A stretch of DNA of 64,000 nt from an uncultured Eubacteriales bacterium (GTDB lineage Bacteria; Bacillota; Clostridia; Oscillospirales; CAG-272): assembly GCA_902491535.1 (NCBI GenBank), contig CABUHS010000007.1, forward strand, positions 19,412-83,411, given 5' to 3'. The notes under the pieces were generated by a model, which searched no databases, was not told where the DNA came from, and saw nothing but the letters and a program-made list of their open reading frames with translations. Position numbers and translations under genes: made by a program. This document shows, piece by piece, positions 45,275-54,284 of this stretch; the first letter of the stretch is position 1, and the number at the start of each line of letters is the position of its first letter.

Positions 45275-45610
45275 ATGAAAGAACAAAATACAACAAAGGA
45301 TTTGCCCGCTTGTCCTGTCGAAACAACACTTATGTTGATCGGAGATAAATGGAAAGTCTTGATTCTTCGGGATTTAATGCCGGGTACAAAGCGTTTCGGA
45401 GAGCTGAAAAAATCGATCGGAAGCGTATCACAAAAGGTACTGACCGCACAGCTTCGCGATATGGAAGAAAACGGACTTGTGATCCGTCAGGTATATGCAG
45501 AAGTTCCGCCAAGGGTAGAATATTCATTAACCGAACTCGGAAAAAGCCTGAAACCCATTCTTGATTCCATGCAAAATTGGGGCGAGGGGTATAAAGCTTC
45601 TATACGATAG
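45275..45610 (+). CDS. HxlR-family transcriptional regulator (111 aa)
   Basis: Small winged-helix regulator, often a redox or aldehyde sensor through a conserved cysteine (here in KDLPACPVETTLMLIGDKWK, Cys ~11). DNA-reading part: RFGELKKSIGSVSQKVLTAQ LRDMEENGLVIR (two pieces), wing PPRVEYSLTELGKSL. Start at ATG 45275, with GGGAG 9 bp upstream; a 24-codon longer reading begins upstream of the promoter's likely start site. It probably controls the divergent MBL gene. Confidence 0.9.
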   Translation: MKEQNTTKDLPACPVETTLMLIGDKWKVLILRDLMPGTKRFGELKKSIGSVSQKVLTAQLRDMEENGLVIRQVYAEVPPRVEYSLTELGKSLKPILDSMQNWGEGYKASIR

Positions 45611-45635
45611 AATAGGATCCTTGTTGTTTCAAAAT

Positions 45636-45668
45636 AAAAATCCATCTGTTACGCAGATGGATTTTTAT
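45636..45668. terminator. Terminator between hxlR and the 228-aa gene
   Basis: AAAAATCCATCTG and complement with a 5-nt loop, flanked by A- and T-runs, between two converging genes. Confidence 0.85.
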
Positions 45669-45703
45669 TTTATATGAAATTTATTTATCTTATAGATAAT
45701 TAA

Positions 45704-46390
45704 CTATTCTGAATATATCTCCCCATCGTTATCTGATATCTCCTTTAAAATTGTTTCCATGATGTCTTTGGGATGGGAAGTAAAAAATTCTTCAACCCAG
45801 TCATAGTACTCTTCCGCTGTCTTTCCCATTTCTTTGCCCTTTTTTTCGAGAATTGCTGATAATTCCGGATCGGATAATATCCGTTCTTTTTCATTTTGAT
45901 GTTCTTCCATAAGCATTGCAACGAGTTTTTTATCTTTCATAATGCAATCTGTGAATACATATTTTGAATTTTCAACTTCATCAAAGTAATTGATCCTGAT
46001 AGACAGTCTTATTCCACCGTCTTCGGAAGCCTCAATTGTAATATTATGTGTTCTTTCAGCCATGTAAGATAATAAAGCAAAATCTTCGGAGCGGCAAACA
46101 TCAAAGAACGGAAGATAAACATAAATATGACATTCATATTTATCGTAGTCAACTATACCTTTGATCTTACCGTGTTTCCTCCTTGCATAAATATCAAGGC
46201 GGGAAAGCAGATGTTCATATGTTTCTTTATCCTTTTGTACAATATATTTCGGCATTTTCCGTATAGCATCATCGTAAGCCTTAAAAAGGCCGCTTTCTAC
46301 TGCATATTCCCAAATTTTCTGTTGATTTGGAGACAAAGTTTCTTTATTCTCCGTTCCTCGGTAATCTCTTTCAAAAATTTCATTTTCCAT
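45704..46390 (-). CDS. Hypothetical protein (228 aa)
   Basis: I do not recognise this protein. It is soluble and charged, with no signal or membrane segment. A central beta-rich part (~70-150, IKGIVDYDKYECHIYVYLPF) is flanked by helical ends; the C-terminal ~65 residues are rich in E and K (EILEKKGKEMGKTAEEYY-type). The ribosome binding site GGAGG is 12 bp before the ATG. It lies alone, next to a low-GC cluster of XRE regulators, in a part of the chromosome that looks accessory. Confidence 0.6.
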   Translation of the reverse strand: MENEIFERDYRGTENKETLSPNQQKIWEYAVESGLFKAYDDAIRKMPKYIVQKDKETYEHLLSRLDIYARRKHGKIKGIVDYDKYECHIYVYLPFFDVCRSEDFALLSYMAERTHNITIEASEDGGIRLSIRINYFDEVENSKYVFTDCIMKDKKLVAMLMEEHQNEKERILSDPELSAILEKKGKEMGKTAEEYYDWVEEFFTSHPKDIMETILKEISDNDGEIYSE

Positions 46391-46537
46391 AAAGCATTTA
46401 AACCTCCGTGTTTTTTATTATTATGTTTATTTATCTTAAATTTGCGTCTTCAACGCACTTTTTTGATATCGTATCTACATATGTATTTTCATATGAATGT
46501 CTTTATTAAACAATTTTATACTTCAATGTATTAACTT

Positions 46538-46572
46538 AATATTATGTTGATTTAACAAAAGAACATAATATT
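46538..46572. repeat. 11-bp inverted repeat, candidate XRE operator
   Basis: AATATTATGTT and its exact complement are separated by 13 bp in the AT-rich region before the XRE cluster. A related half-site (AACATAAAATTAG) recurs near 46623. The rest of 46391-46711 is AT-rich, with no gene seen. Confidence 0.55.
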
Positions 46573-46711
46573 AGTTTTTATGTAGAGATAGAATAATACG
46601 GTTAGTCTATGACTATATAATAACATAAAATTAGTCGCTTTGCAACTAAAAGAATAAAAAAATTATGTCAGCTTCATTTATAATAGATTTAATATAGAAA
46701 GGTGGCAAAAA

Positions 46712-47029
46712 ATGAAACAAATCGAAGAAATTATTTTAGACAGGATAACACAGCTAAGAATTCAAAAAGATGTATCGGAAAAACAATTAAGTAGAGAGAT
46801 CGGTCGCTCATCCTCTTATCTTTCAGCAATGAATCAAAACAAAAGTATGCCTTCTCTACATTCAATAATTGGAATTTGCAAATATTTCAATATAACACTT
46901 TCTGAATTTTTTGACTTTGATTCTAATAAATATCCTGAATATATAAATGAGATAATTCAAAAAGTTAAACAACTTGATATCGCACAAATTAAGACTTTAT
47001 CAGATCTTTTAGATTCGATGATAAAATAG
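46712..47029 (+). CDS. XRE-family regulator 1 (105 aa)
   Basis: Helix-turn-helix domain at ~9-65: ITQLRIQKDVSEKQLSREIG, SSSYLSAMNQNKSMPSLHSI, YFNITLSEFFDF. A short C-terminal helix may dimerise. It is a close paralogue of the next gene (NKSMPSL and LSEFFDF are shared), suggesting tandem duplication. AAAGGTGG precedes the ATG. GC is clearly lower than in the housekeeping block. Confidence 0.88.
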   Translation: MKQIEEIILDRITQLRIQKDVSEKQLSREIGRSSSYLSAMNQNKSMPSLHSIIGICKYFNITLSEFFDFDSNKYPEYINEIIQKVKQLDIAQIKTLSDLLDSMIK

Positions 47030-47154
47030 TCTTTTCTGTAAAATAAATAAATAATTATATAAACGTTTAAAAGGACTTTTTATATTTTTACCATTTGGCT
47101 CGTTTTCTATTATAATTAAAAGGCATTTATCGAACTAATTTAGGGGGATGCTTA

Positions 47155-47475
47155 GTGGAAGATAAAATTTTAAACCGCATTACGCAACTACGTATGCAGA
47201 AAAATATTACTGAAAAGAAAATAAGCAGAGATATAGGAAAAACTTCAACATATTTATCCTCAATGAATAAAAATAAAAGCATGCCTTCACTTAGAACTTT
47301 AATTTCTATATGTGATTATTTAGGTGTTTCATTGAGTGAATTTTTTGATTTTACAAATAATCCATATCCTATAAAAATAAACGAAGTCAGAAATGAGTTA
47401 TTAAAGTTGAGCGAAAATGAATTAGATACTTTATTGGCGTTTTTAAAAGAAGTCAATAACAGTAAAACTAAATAA
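47155..47475 (+). CDS. XRE-family regulator 2 (106 aa), GTG start
   Basis: Paralogue of the gene before: ITQLRMQKNITEKKISRDIG and NKSMPSLRTLISICDYLGVS. It begins with GTG, with AGGGGG 7 bp upstream, and a possible promoter (TTTACC, 18 bp, TATAAT) lies in the 125-bp gap. Function of the cluster unknown; such genes often come from mobile elements. Confidence 0.86.
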   Translation: MEDKILNRITQLRMQKNITEKKISRDIGKTSTYLSSMNKNKSMPSLRTLISICDYLGVSLSEFFDFTNNPYPIKINEVRNELLKLSENELDTLLAFLKEVNNSKTK

Positions 47476-47527
47476 AAAAACGCTTGCAGGACGCAGGCGG
47501 TTAGTATGGTGTTTTATAAGGAATAAA

Positions 47528-47878
47528 ATGGATATTGAGAGAAAGCAATTATTAAAAGAAATGGGACAGCGTTACTTTGAATCACGAAAGTCTAAAGGAC
47601 TGACGCAGGAAGAAGCCGCCGAAATAGCGGATGTAACACAACAGGCTATTTCTGATGCGGAATTGGGCAAAAGCTTTTTATCTCCTGACAGTATGCTACG
47701 TCTTTGTAAGGCTTATGAAATTAGTTGTGATTATTTGTTGACTGGTGAAATATCTGATAAAGATACTTTAATAATTGATAAGCACATACGAGAATTAGAT
47801 GCAGAAACTTTTCGCCATTATAAAGGAATAACTGAGCATTTTATAGCAGCAGTATTGAATCAAAAAGATAAATCATGA
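47528..47878 (+). CDS. XRE-family regulator 3 (116 aa)
   Basis: Phage-repressor-type helix-turn-helix: SRKSKGLTQEEAAEIADVTQ, QAISDAELGKSFLSPDSML, YEISCDYLLTGE. A C-terminal helix follows. AAGGA before the ATG. Its stop overlaps the next start as ATGA. A 7-bp GC hairpin (CGCTTGC/GCAGGCG) lies in the short gap before it. Confidence 0.88.
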   Translation: MDIERKQLLKEMGQRYFESRKSKGLTQEEAAEIADVTQQAISDAELGKSFLSPDSMLRLCKAYEISCDYLLTGEISDKDTLIIDKHIRELDAETFRHYKGITEHFIAAVLNQKDKS

Positions 47879-48078
47879 TTATATTCGACAAATTATGGAT
47901 CACCATGTCTCAAAAAGGCATGACAACATATCAACTTAGAGAAAAGTGCGATATTGACAGTAAGACTATTCGCAGATTAAAAGCAAATGAAAATATTGAA
48001 ACAAAAACTTTAGATAAACTTTGCGACGCACTATCTTGTAGATTAGAAGATATTGCTGAATATAAAGAAGTGAACTAG
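47875..48078 (+). CDS. XRE-family regulator 4 (67 aa)
   Basis: Minimal Cro-like helix-turn-helix protein: FDKLWITMSQKGMTTYQLRE, DIDSKTIRRLKANENIETK, LCDALSCRLEDIAEY. Translationally coupled to regulator 3. Confidence 0.87.
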   Translation: MIIFDKLWITMSQKGMTTYQLREKCDIDSKTIRRLKANENIETKTLDKLCDALSCRLEDIAEYKEVN

Positions 48079-48135
48079 AAAATATTTTTATTATGAAATA
48101 CGGTAAAATTAAAATAAATAAAGATATAGATAAAT

Positions 48136-48169
48136 AAGAGCGCAGAATCGATACGATTCTGCGCTCTTT
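48136..48169. terminator. Bidirectional terminator between the XRE cluster and the TetR operon
   Basis: AAGAGCGCAGAATCG and complement with a very short loop, between converging genes, T-rich on the plus strand. Confidence 0.85.
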
Positions 48170-48201
48170 AAACTGTTAAATATTTGTAATTTATCAGGAT
48201 A

Positions 48202-48807
48202 TCAATAATTGCACATATCAAATCTCTCAGCAGGTAAAACACATTGCTGCATAACTGCAATGATATGCTCCACGGAGTCCCGGCAGTCCTGATTCAGCCA
48301 CTCGGTAATAATCGCTATCAATCCGTGAATATAAAAGGTCATCATGTATTCCCGTTTTTCATGCGGCACTTGAAAACGGTCCAATATCGGCGTGAATACA
48401 TACCGAAACAGCTTGAAGTAGCTGTCTTCAAGCCGTAATGCCGATGCATTTTTCAGCATTGTCTGAAATAACCGTTGATTTTGTTTTATATTGCTGAGAT
48501 ACGGAATCAGATATTCCGGAGTGATCAGATACAGCTCCTCCATCGAACAATTTTGGATTTTTTTCAGAAATGCAGAGTGTTCGGTCTGATTACGCTCAAA
48601 AAATTGCTGGGTTATATATTCCACACATTCTGAAATAATATCGCTTACAGTCTCATAGTGCAGATAGAAAGTAGAACGGTTTACACCGGCTTTTTCACAG
48701 ATCTCCTTTACTGTGATATATTCAATCTCCTTTTTTTCGAGCAGATTCAGGAAAGCCACGTCCATTTTGACAGCCGTATTGAAATACTTACTTTCAGACT
48801 TGTTCAC
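48202..48807 (-). CDS. TetR-family regulator (201 aa), GTG start
   Basis: N-terminal helix-turn-helix (~8-55): YITVKEICEKAGVNRSTFYL HYETVSDI (two parts). The C-terminal ligand/dimer domain has the TetR_C_8-like MMTFYIHGLIAIITEWLNQ. It starts with GTG, AGGAGG 6 bp upstream. It is the last gene of an operon with two membrane proteins and overlaps the previous one by 14 bp, so it probably regulates this operon. Confidence 0.88.
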   Translation of the reverse strand: MNKSESKYFNTAVKMDVAFLNLLEKKEIEYITVKEICEKAGVNRSTFYLHYETVSDIISECVEYITQQFFERNQTEHSAFLKKIQNCSMEELYLITPEYLIPYLSNIKQNQRLFQTMLKNASALRLEDSYFKLFRYVFTPILDRFQVPHEKREYMMTFYIHGLIAIITEWLNQDCRDSVEHIIAVMQQCVLPAERFDMCNY

Positions 48808-49702
48808 AGCGCACCTCCTCCTTTCGTCTTTGTGCAGAATGAATCAGCATACATACAGCGATAATAATAACGGTTCCGTACACACCGCTTCCGGTTACGG
48901 TATTCATCAGCCTTCGGAAATTCGTATCTCCTTCCGAAAATTGAGCGATCATTGCCGTTTGCAATCCGAGGATCGACATCATGGAAGCAACAAAATTCAG
49001 CACTTTTGCGGCGGACAGGATCGGGCTTCCGATTTTGCGGAATCTTACAAGATTGACAACCGATAGAATCATCGTGTAAAAAGTATAAAGCGCTGACAGA
49101 TAGATTACATAACCGGGGTAAGTATAACCTGCATTTGCCCGTATCATCAATACAATCATGCCGCCCATAGGAATGTTCAATAAAAACAAAAACCACGCGG
49201 TGCGGCGGTAGCATCGATACTCATAGGACAGTCCGTACTTTTTTCTGCGGCGGTAACTGAAAATCAGATAGGCTCGCAAGGTTCCCAACACCAAATAGTA
49301 TACAGCTATAGAAATAAACCATACAGACGCATACCGAATGCCGGCGATAACACGGAACAGAAGATATAAAAAATTTACTGCCATTCCCTGATAGATACCT
49401 ATGCTGCCACGGAAAGCCATATCAGACAGATATCTGCCTCCTATTTTTGTACCGGCTATCTTCTTCACGGCTCTGTTGTTCATGATTCCTGTTTTGACTG
49501 CTCTTAATAATTTCGGGGCAGAGACAAGCCAGATCATAAGAGAGTACGCTGACAATCCGTATATAGGATATGCCGCCGCACTCTCTGTTTTGTTTGCGGC
49601 AAAGATGAAAATAAGTGCAGCAAATACAATCGGCGGAACAGAAATCAAAATCCATTTCGACGGATACAACACTTTATTTAAAATCATCTTTGCTTTTTTC
49701 AT
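48794..49702 (-). CDS. Polytopic membrane protein (302 aa), function unknown
   Basis: About seven to eight membrane helices with basic inner loops (RRRKKYGLSYEYRCYRRTA). No ATPase or transporter signature is recognisable. It lies between the 117-aa membrane protein and the TetR gene. Confidence 0.6.
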   Translation of the reverse strand: MKKAKMILNKVLYPSKWILISVPPIVFAALIFIFAANKTESAAAYPIYGLSAYSLMIWLVSAPKLLRAVKTGIMNNRAVKKIAGTKIGGRYLSDMAFRGSIGIYQGMAVNFLYLLFRVIAGIRYASVWFISIAVYYLVLGTLRAYLIFSYRRRKKYGLSYEYRCYRRTAWFLFLLNIPMGGMIVLMIRANAGYTYPGYVIYLSALYTFYTMILSVVNLVRFRKIGSPILSAAKVLNFVASMMSILGLQTAMIAQFSEGDTNFRRLMNTVTGSGVYGTVIIIAVCMLIHSAQRRKEEVRCEQV

Positions 49703-49705
49703 AGC

Positions 49706-50059
49706 TTAATCTCCGCTGATCTCTTTTGCAAGTTCCATAATCTCAAAAGCATACTTTTGCTTTCCGTTGTTCAGTATTCTTTTATATATGGGATAATTGA
49801 TACCCATGCAGACCATTCCTATTATACCTATCACAATTCCGAGCGTGAACATAACAGTGCTGCCGTTTCCTATAACTTTCATGCAAAGACACATACCGAT
49901 TCCTAAAATTAAGGCGGAAATAATTCCAAAGGTATATGTGAAAACAGCAGCAGGACGTTTTGCTTTAGCGTCCAGCTTGCGAAGGGCGACCACCTTTGAA
50001 GCGCTCTTCGGTGCATATTCGTTAGCGAGCTGTTCTGCGTAAATCTTATCTGTATTCAT
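49706..50059 (-). CDS. Small membrane protein (117 aa), function unknown
   Basis: Two membrane helices (~37-60, ~66-88) between basic cytoplasmic ends. First gene of the three-gene TetR operon, GGAGG 10 bp before the ATG. Confidence 0.6.
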   Translation of the reverse strand: MNTDKIYAEQLANEYAPKSASKVVALRKLDAKAKRPAAVFTYTFGIISALILGIGMCLCMKVIGNGSTVMFTLGIVIGIIGMVCMGINYPIYKRILNNGKQKYAFEIMELAKEISGD

Positions 50060-50214
50060 GGCTTTTTGCCTCCTTTATTTGATGTCTTTATTATACCGGA
50101 GTTAAAAGTCAGATTGAACAACACAAACGCTTATATGTGTTGTATTCAGAAAATATTGGATTTAATTACGTTTGGGGTTGTTAAGGCAGACCGATCTTCC
50201 TACAGCTTATATAA

Positions 50215-50251
50215 TAGCAGGAGTTTAACACAAATAGTTGAACTCCTGCTA
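50215..50251 (-). terminator. Inverted repeat downstream of guaA
   Basis: TAGCAGGAGTT and its exact complement, 15-nt loop, 53 bp after the guaA stop. The T-run is poor, so termination is likely but not certain. Confidence 0.5.
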
Positions 50252-50303
50252 CTATATTATTTAAATACTTATTTTTAATGTGACTGCAATAAATCGATAG
50301 ATA

Positions 50304-51836
50304 TTATTCCCACTCGATCGTTGCCGGAGGCTTACTGGTTATATCATAAACAACTCTATTGACACCGCGAACTTCATTTGTAATACGCGAAGATATTTTT
50401 GTCAAAAGCTCATACGGCAATCTTGCATACTCACATGTCATAAAATCACTTGTCGTAACCGCACGGAGTGCAAGAACATATTCATACGTGCGGAAATCTC
50501 CCATTACACCCACGCTTTTTGAATCGGTCAGCACTGCAAAATACTGATCGGCATGAGAATCGGACTTTCCGATCTCTTCACGCAGTATTGCATCGGCGCC
50601 TCTGAGAATAGAGAGCTTCTCCTCCGTAATTTCACCGATAATTCTTATTGCAAGACCGGGACCGGGGAACGGCTGACGGTATACAAGACTGTCCGGAAGT
50701 CCGAGAAGCTTTCCGAACTTTCTGACCTCATCCTTGAAAAGTCCGGAAAGAGGTTCTACAACACCTTCAAAGCCGAGATCCTCAGGAAGTCCGCCGACAT
50801 TATGGTGGCTCTTTATAACAGCGGATTTATTCTTACCTGACTCAACGATATCGGGATATATCGTACCCTGAGCAAGAAATTCGGGATTTCCGTATTTCTT
50901 TGCCTCATCTTCAAATGTACGGGCAAATTCCTCGCCTATAATTTTACGTTTTCTTTCGGGATCTGTAACACCCTTAAGTCTGCCGAGAAAACGCTCGTGC
51001 GCATCGACGTGTACAAATCTGAGATCACGTTTTTCAAAAACAGCCTTGATCTCATCGGTCTCACCTTTGCGCATAAAACCGTGATCTATGTATATGCATA
51101 TAAGCTGACCGGGAATCGCTTCCGACAACAGCGCGGCACATACAGAAGAATCCACGCCTCCGGAGAGTCCGAGAAGAACCTTTTTATCTCCGACCTTCTC
51201 TCTGACCGCTTCGATCTGGCGGCGCAGATAATCGTCGATCGAATAATCACCTGCGGCGCAGCACACATTGTAAAGGAAATTACGTATTATCTCCGTTCCG
51301 TTTTCGCTGATCTCAACCTCAGGATGAAACTGAACGCCGTAAATTCTGCGCTCTGCACATTCAAACGCTGCGTTTTCACAAAGCTCTGTACTTGCAACTG
51401 CGCGGAAATCTCCCTCAGTCGGAAGCTCAACTACCTTATCGGTATGACTCATAAGTACATTCTGACCGCAGCCAAGTCCGGTAAACAGCAAAGATGAAGT
51501 ATCGACCGTTGACGCTATGCGTCCGTACTCACTTTTAGCGCACGGAGCAATTTTTCCTCCGAGCATATATGCGACAAGCTGCATACCGTAGCAAATACCG
51601 AGAATCGGTATTCCGAGATCAAAAATCGCTTTATCGCATTTCGGCGAATCGTCGAGATAGACACTGTTCGGTCCGCCTGTAAAAATAATGCCTATAGGCG
51701 CGATCTCACGCAGTTCTTCTACAGTCGTGTTCCACGGTTTAATAATAGAATAAACACCGCATTCTCTCACACGCCTTGCGATCAACTCTTTATACTGTCC
51801 GCCGAAATCCAGTATAACGACTTTTTGATTCTCCAT
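50304..51836 (-). CDS. guaA: GMP synthase (glutamine-hydrolysing), 510 aa
   Basis: Converts XMP to GMP with glutamine nitrogen. Glutaminase domain: VVILDFGGQYKELIARRVRE, GICYGMQLVAYMLGG (nucleophile Cys) and VQFHPEVEIS. ATP-pyrophosphatase P-loop LLGLSGGVDSSVCA, and the C-terminal dimer domain ending RVVYDITSKPPATIEWE. Start at MENQKVVIL, which matches the family length; 26 further codons upstream are in frame but not conserved. Confidence 0.97.
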   Translation of the reverse strand: MENQKVVILDFGGQYKELIARRVRECGVYSIIKPWNTTVEELREIAPIGIIFTGGPNSVYLDDSPKCDKAIFDLGIPILGICYGMQLVAYMLGGKIAPCAKSEYGRIASTVDTSSLLFTGLGCGQNVLMSHTDKVVELPTEGDFRAVASTELCENAAFECAERRIYGVQFHPEVEISENGTEIIRNFLYNVCCAAGDYSIDDYLRRQIEAVREKVGDKKVLLGLSGGVDSSVCAALLSEAIPGQLICIYIDHGFMRKGETDEIKAVFEKRDLRFVHVDAHERFLGRLKGVTDPERKRKIIGEEFARTFEDEAKKYGNPEFLAQGTIYPDIVESGKNKSAVIKSHHNVGGLPEDLGFEGVVEPLSGLFKDEVRKFGKLLGLPDSLVYRQPFPGPGLAIRIIGEITEEKLSILRGADAILREEIGKSDSHADQYFAVLTDSKSVGVMGDFRTYEYVLALRAVTTSDFMTCEYARLPYELLTKISSRITNEVRGVNRVVYDITSKPPATIEWE

Positions 51837-51975
51837 ATTTTTAATTATTTCCTTTCGATTGTCGCGAAAGCGCCGAGCAATCTGTCCGCCGACCGGACAA
51901 ATAGATTTTTCCAAAACTCAATATGTATTTCCCTGTTTGGGCACATAGAAACATACTTCCGCATTTTAATATAGG
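51837..51975 (-). promoter_or_regulatory. guaA leader
   Basis: About 140 nt between promoter and start codon. TGTCC/GGACA (51883-51899) and a possible TATGT/ACATA stem can fold. The space before the first stem is too short for a purine riboswitch, and its core motifs are missing; I name no class. Confidence 0.35.
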
Positions 51976-51977
51976 TA

Positions 51978-52006
51978 ATTATATCACTTCAAACTGCATT
52001 TGTCAA
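51978..52006 (-). promoter_or_regulatory. Consensus promoter of guaA
   Basis: TTGACA (52001-52006), 17 bp, TATAAT (51978-51983) on the minus strand. Confidence 0.87.
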
Positions 52007-52049
52007 TTGTGAAGGAATATAGCAAAAAGAAGAAATAAATTAATATAAT

Positions 52050-53390
52050 TCATAAATAATTCGACAATCGCTCAGCTATAATGCCTATACGCTTATATGT
52101 AATCCTTTTACATAGAAAATCAGTAAATTTTCCGTATTTGCGGTAAAGCAAATTAAATAAAAGGTATGAGACTCGCTGCCCTTTGCTTTCAGGCATTCGT
52201 TTGAATATATTTTTCAAGCTGTAAACCTTCTTATATATCCATATATACCCATCATATAATTCTTTTTCGGTCATTCCTCTTGGCTTAAAGACAACATTTG
52301 CAGTATTGTACAGCGACAGATCATCGGAAATAATACGTCCTTCAATTTTCATTCTGTCATATAAAGCCGTACCCGGGTAAGGAGTTAAAATATGAGAAGT
52401 AACTGTTTCTATCTTATTTTTCACTATCCAATCGAGCGTCGCTTTGAATGTTTCGGGAGTATCGCCGTCAAGTCCGAAAACAAAACTTCCGTTTATCATA
52501 ATTCCCCTGTCATGAATAGCTTTTATTGCTTTTTCATACTTGTCCGTGCTATTTTGTATTTTGTGGACATTGTTAATCGAATCAGCATTTATACTTTCAA
52601 ATCCTATAAAGAGACTTTTGCATCCGCTCTCCTTCATCAGGTCAAGCAATTCGTCATTATATGCCGTATTTATCGAAACAGCCGCATTCCATTTAATTCC
52701 CATAGGCCTGATTCTGTTCAGAAAATCTTTTGTCCACCCGGGATTTCCTGCAAAATTATCGTCTATGAACATAATATGCTTTGATTTTACAACTTTTATA
52801 TCCCGTAAAACATCGTCTATGTCACGATTTATATACATTCGTTCCGCTGCACTGTTATAACAAAAATCACACTTAAACGGACAGCCACGGCTTGTGTGGA
52901 TAACATTACAGTACAAATACTGTTCCTTACCCGGAAAATCATAGGCAGGAGGAACAATATCTTCGGGCTTGATTTTACTACTGCACCTATATAGCTTCTT
53001 TAAAGTTCCGTTTTCATAATCCTTTACAATATCCGGCCACGTTCCCTCGGCAGCACCTACACACAAAACATCAAAACAGTCCGGCGGAACAGTATTGTAA
53101 GCAGTCGTAATATGTATACCTCCGGCAACAACAATAGTACCGTATTTCCTGAATCTTTCTGCAATTTTAACAGCGCGCGGTAAAGTATCCACAGTAACTG
53201 ATATCCCTACTATATCAGGTTTATCATTATAATTTATATCCTGTATATTTTCGTTCTCCAATACGACCTTATGTTTTTCTCTGAGAATATTTACGATAGT
53301 CAAAAGTCCGAGCGGCGGCGCCATATGAATCTTAATATCGGTATCCATAGGTCTTTTAATCATTTTAGGCTGAATCAATTTTATATACAT
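52050..53390 (-). CDS. B12-binding radical SAM protein (446 aa)
   Basis: Class B (cobalamin-dependent) radical SAM architecture. A Rossmann-type domain (~1-130; APPLGLLTIVNILRE, DIVGISVTV, VVAGGIHITT) precedes the core with HTSRGCPFKCDFCYNSA (C-x3-C-x2-C, ~160-170), MFIDDNFAGN, LFIGFESIN and GSFVFGLDGDT. A basic C-terminal helical tail follows. Relatives methylate or rearrange lipids, tetrapyrroles or natural products; the substrate here is unknown. It stands alone, without biosynthetic neighbours. Start at MYIKLIQPK (GGAAATTATA before it). Confidence 0.86.
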   Translation of the reverse strand: MYIKLIQPKMIKRPMDTDIKIHMAPPLGLLTIVNILREKHKVVLENENIQDINYNDKPDIVGISVTVDTLPRAVKIAERFRKYGTIVVAGGIHITTAYNTVPPDCFDVLCVGAAEGTWPDIVKDYENGTLKKLYRCSSKIKPEDIVPPAYDFPGKEQYLYCNVIHTSRGCPFKCDFCYNSAAERMYINRDIDDVLRDIKVVKSKHIMFIDDNFAGNPGWTKDFLNRIRPMGIKWNAAVSINTAYNDELLDLMKESGCKSLFIGFESINADSINNVHKIQNSTDKYEKAIKAIHDRGIMINGSFVFGLDGDTPETFKATLDWIVKNKIETVTSHILTPYPGTALYDRMKIEGRIISDDLSLYNTANVVFKPRGMTEKELYDGYIWIYKKVYSLKNIFKRMPESKGQRVSYLLFNLLYRKYGKFTDFLCKRITYKRIGIIAERLSNYL

Positions 53391-53630
53391 TATAATTTCC
53401 ATCCTATTCTAACGATCATTCCATGTTGTTTTTTTATTTTATAAGACATTGATAGATAAGAGATAGATGAGAACAACATTCTGCATATTCAGTTCGCGGA
53501 TATTATAACTAAATTGCACTTTGCACAGCTAAATTATTAACTCCAAATCACCATAATTTTAGTAACAACAAAATCGACAGGGCTCCTTTGAATTTTGTAT
53601 ATCTTACTCTAACTTAATATTTTAAAAATA

Positions 53631-54089
53631 TCATTCGGCACAGTAAAGCGAATACGGGGGATTCTTACCAATATAAGGAGTATAAACAAATCTATTATCT
53701 TTAATGGCGTTCCCTATCATGATTTTTGTTAATTCCGGTATATCATCACGCGTTAACGATTCCTCAATCGGAATCCATATTACTTCACTGTTTTCATTTC
53801 CGTCGGATTGCGGATTTCCAGAAATATATTCCGCTGTAAAAACAACGTACCAATCATGTGAGTTAAAACGAATTCCGATAATATCTTTCGGTTCGATCAC
53901 AATATTCACTTCTTCTAAAAACTCTCGTTTTAAAGCTTCTTGAGGAGTTTCCCCAAATTCAACATATCCTCCCGGTATAATTAATTTCCCCTTTCCGCCT
54001 CCATAAGTGTGACGGGCAAGCAGAACTTTATTATTTTTTATACATACCGCAGCTACACTTTGACACCAATTCGTATTATCAGAACTCAT
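53631..54089 (-). CDS. NUDIX hydrolase (152 aa)
   Basis: Nudix box GGYVEFGETPQEALKREFLE EVNI (two parts) at ~40-62. The preceding AVCIKNNKVLLARHTYGG is typical of ADP-ribose/NDP-sugar type members. Start at MSSDNTNWCQ with GGGG 10 bp before it. Last chromosomal gene before the integrated element. Confidence 0.88.
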   Translation of the reverse strand: MSSDNTNWCQSVAAVCIKNNKVLLARHTYGGGKGKLIIPGGYVEFGETPQEALKREFLEEVNIVIEPKDIIGIRFNSHDWYVVFTAEYISGNPQSDGNENSEVIWIPIEESLTRDDIPELTKIMIGNAIKDNRFVYTPYIGKNPPYSLYCAE

Positions 54090-54241
54090 TTTTTCTTTTC
54101 CCCTTTCACTTGTCATTCTTTCCTTACCTTATATTACTTTTAATATCTACGTTAATGCAAGTCTCAAGTTCATACATCAAAATCATAGTACACAAGAGAG
54201 TCAAAGCCTTCTTTATAACAAAAAGATCTGTTTGTACATAA

Positions 54242-54281
54242 AAAATCCCGTGTTCATAACTCAATCCGTTATAAACACGAG
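54242..54281 (-). terminator. Terminator of the original tRNA-Leu gene
   Basis: On the minus strand CTCGTGTTTATAAC pairs with GTTATGAACACGGG (14 bp with G-U) and ATTTTTT follows. It lies 3 bp after the CCA end of the tRNA-Leu fragment, showing this was the native tRNA locus. Confidence 0.85.
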
Positions 54282-54284
54282 ACA

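Noticed and set aside
51837..52006. Purine riboswitch before guaA
   Set aside because: There is too little room between the promoter and the first stem, and the conserved P1 and three-way-junction segments are not present.
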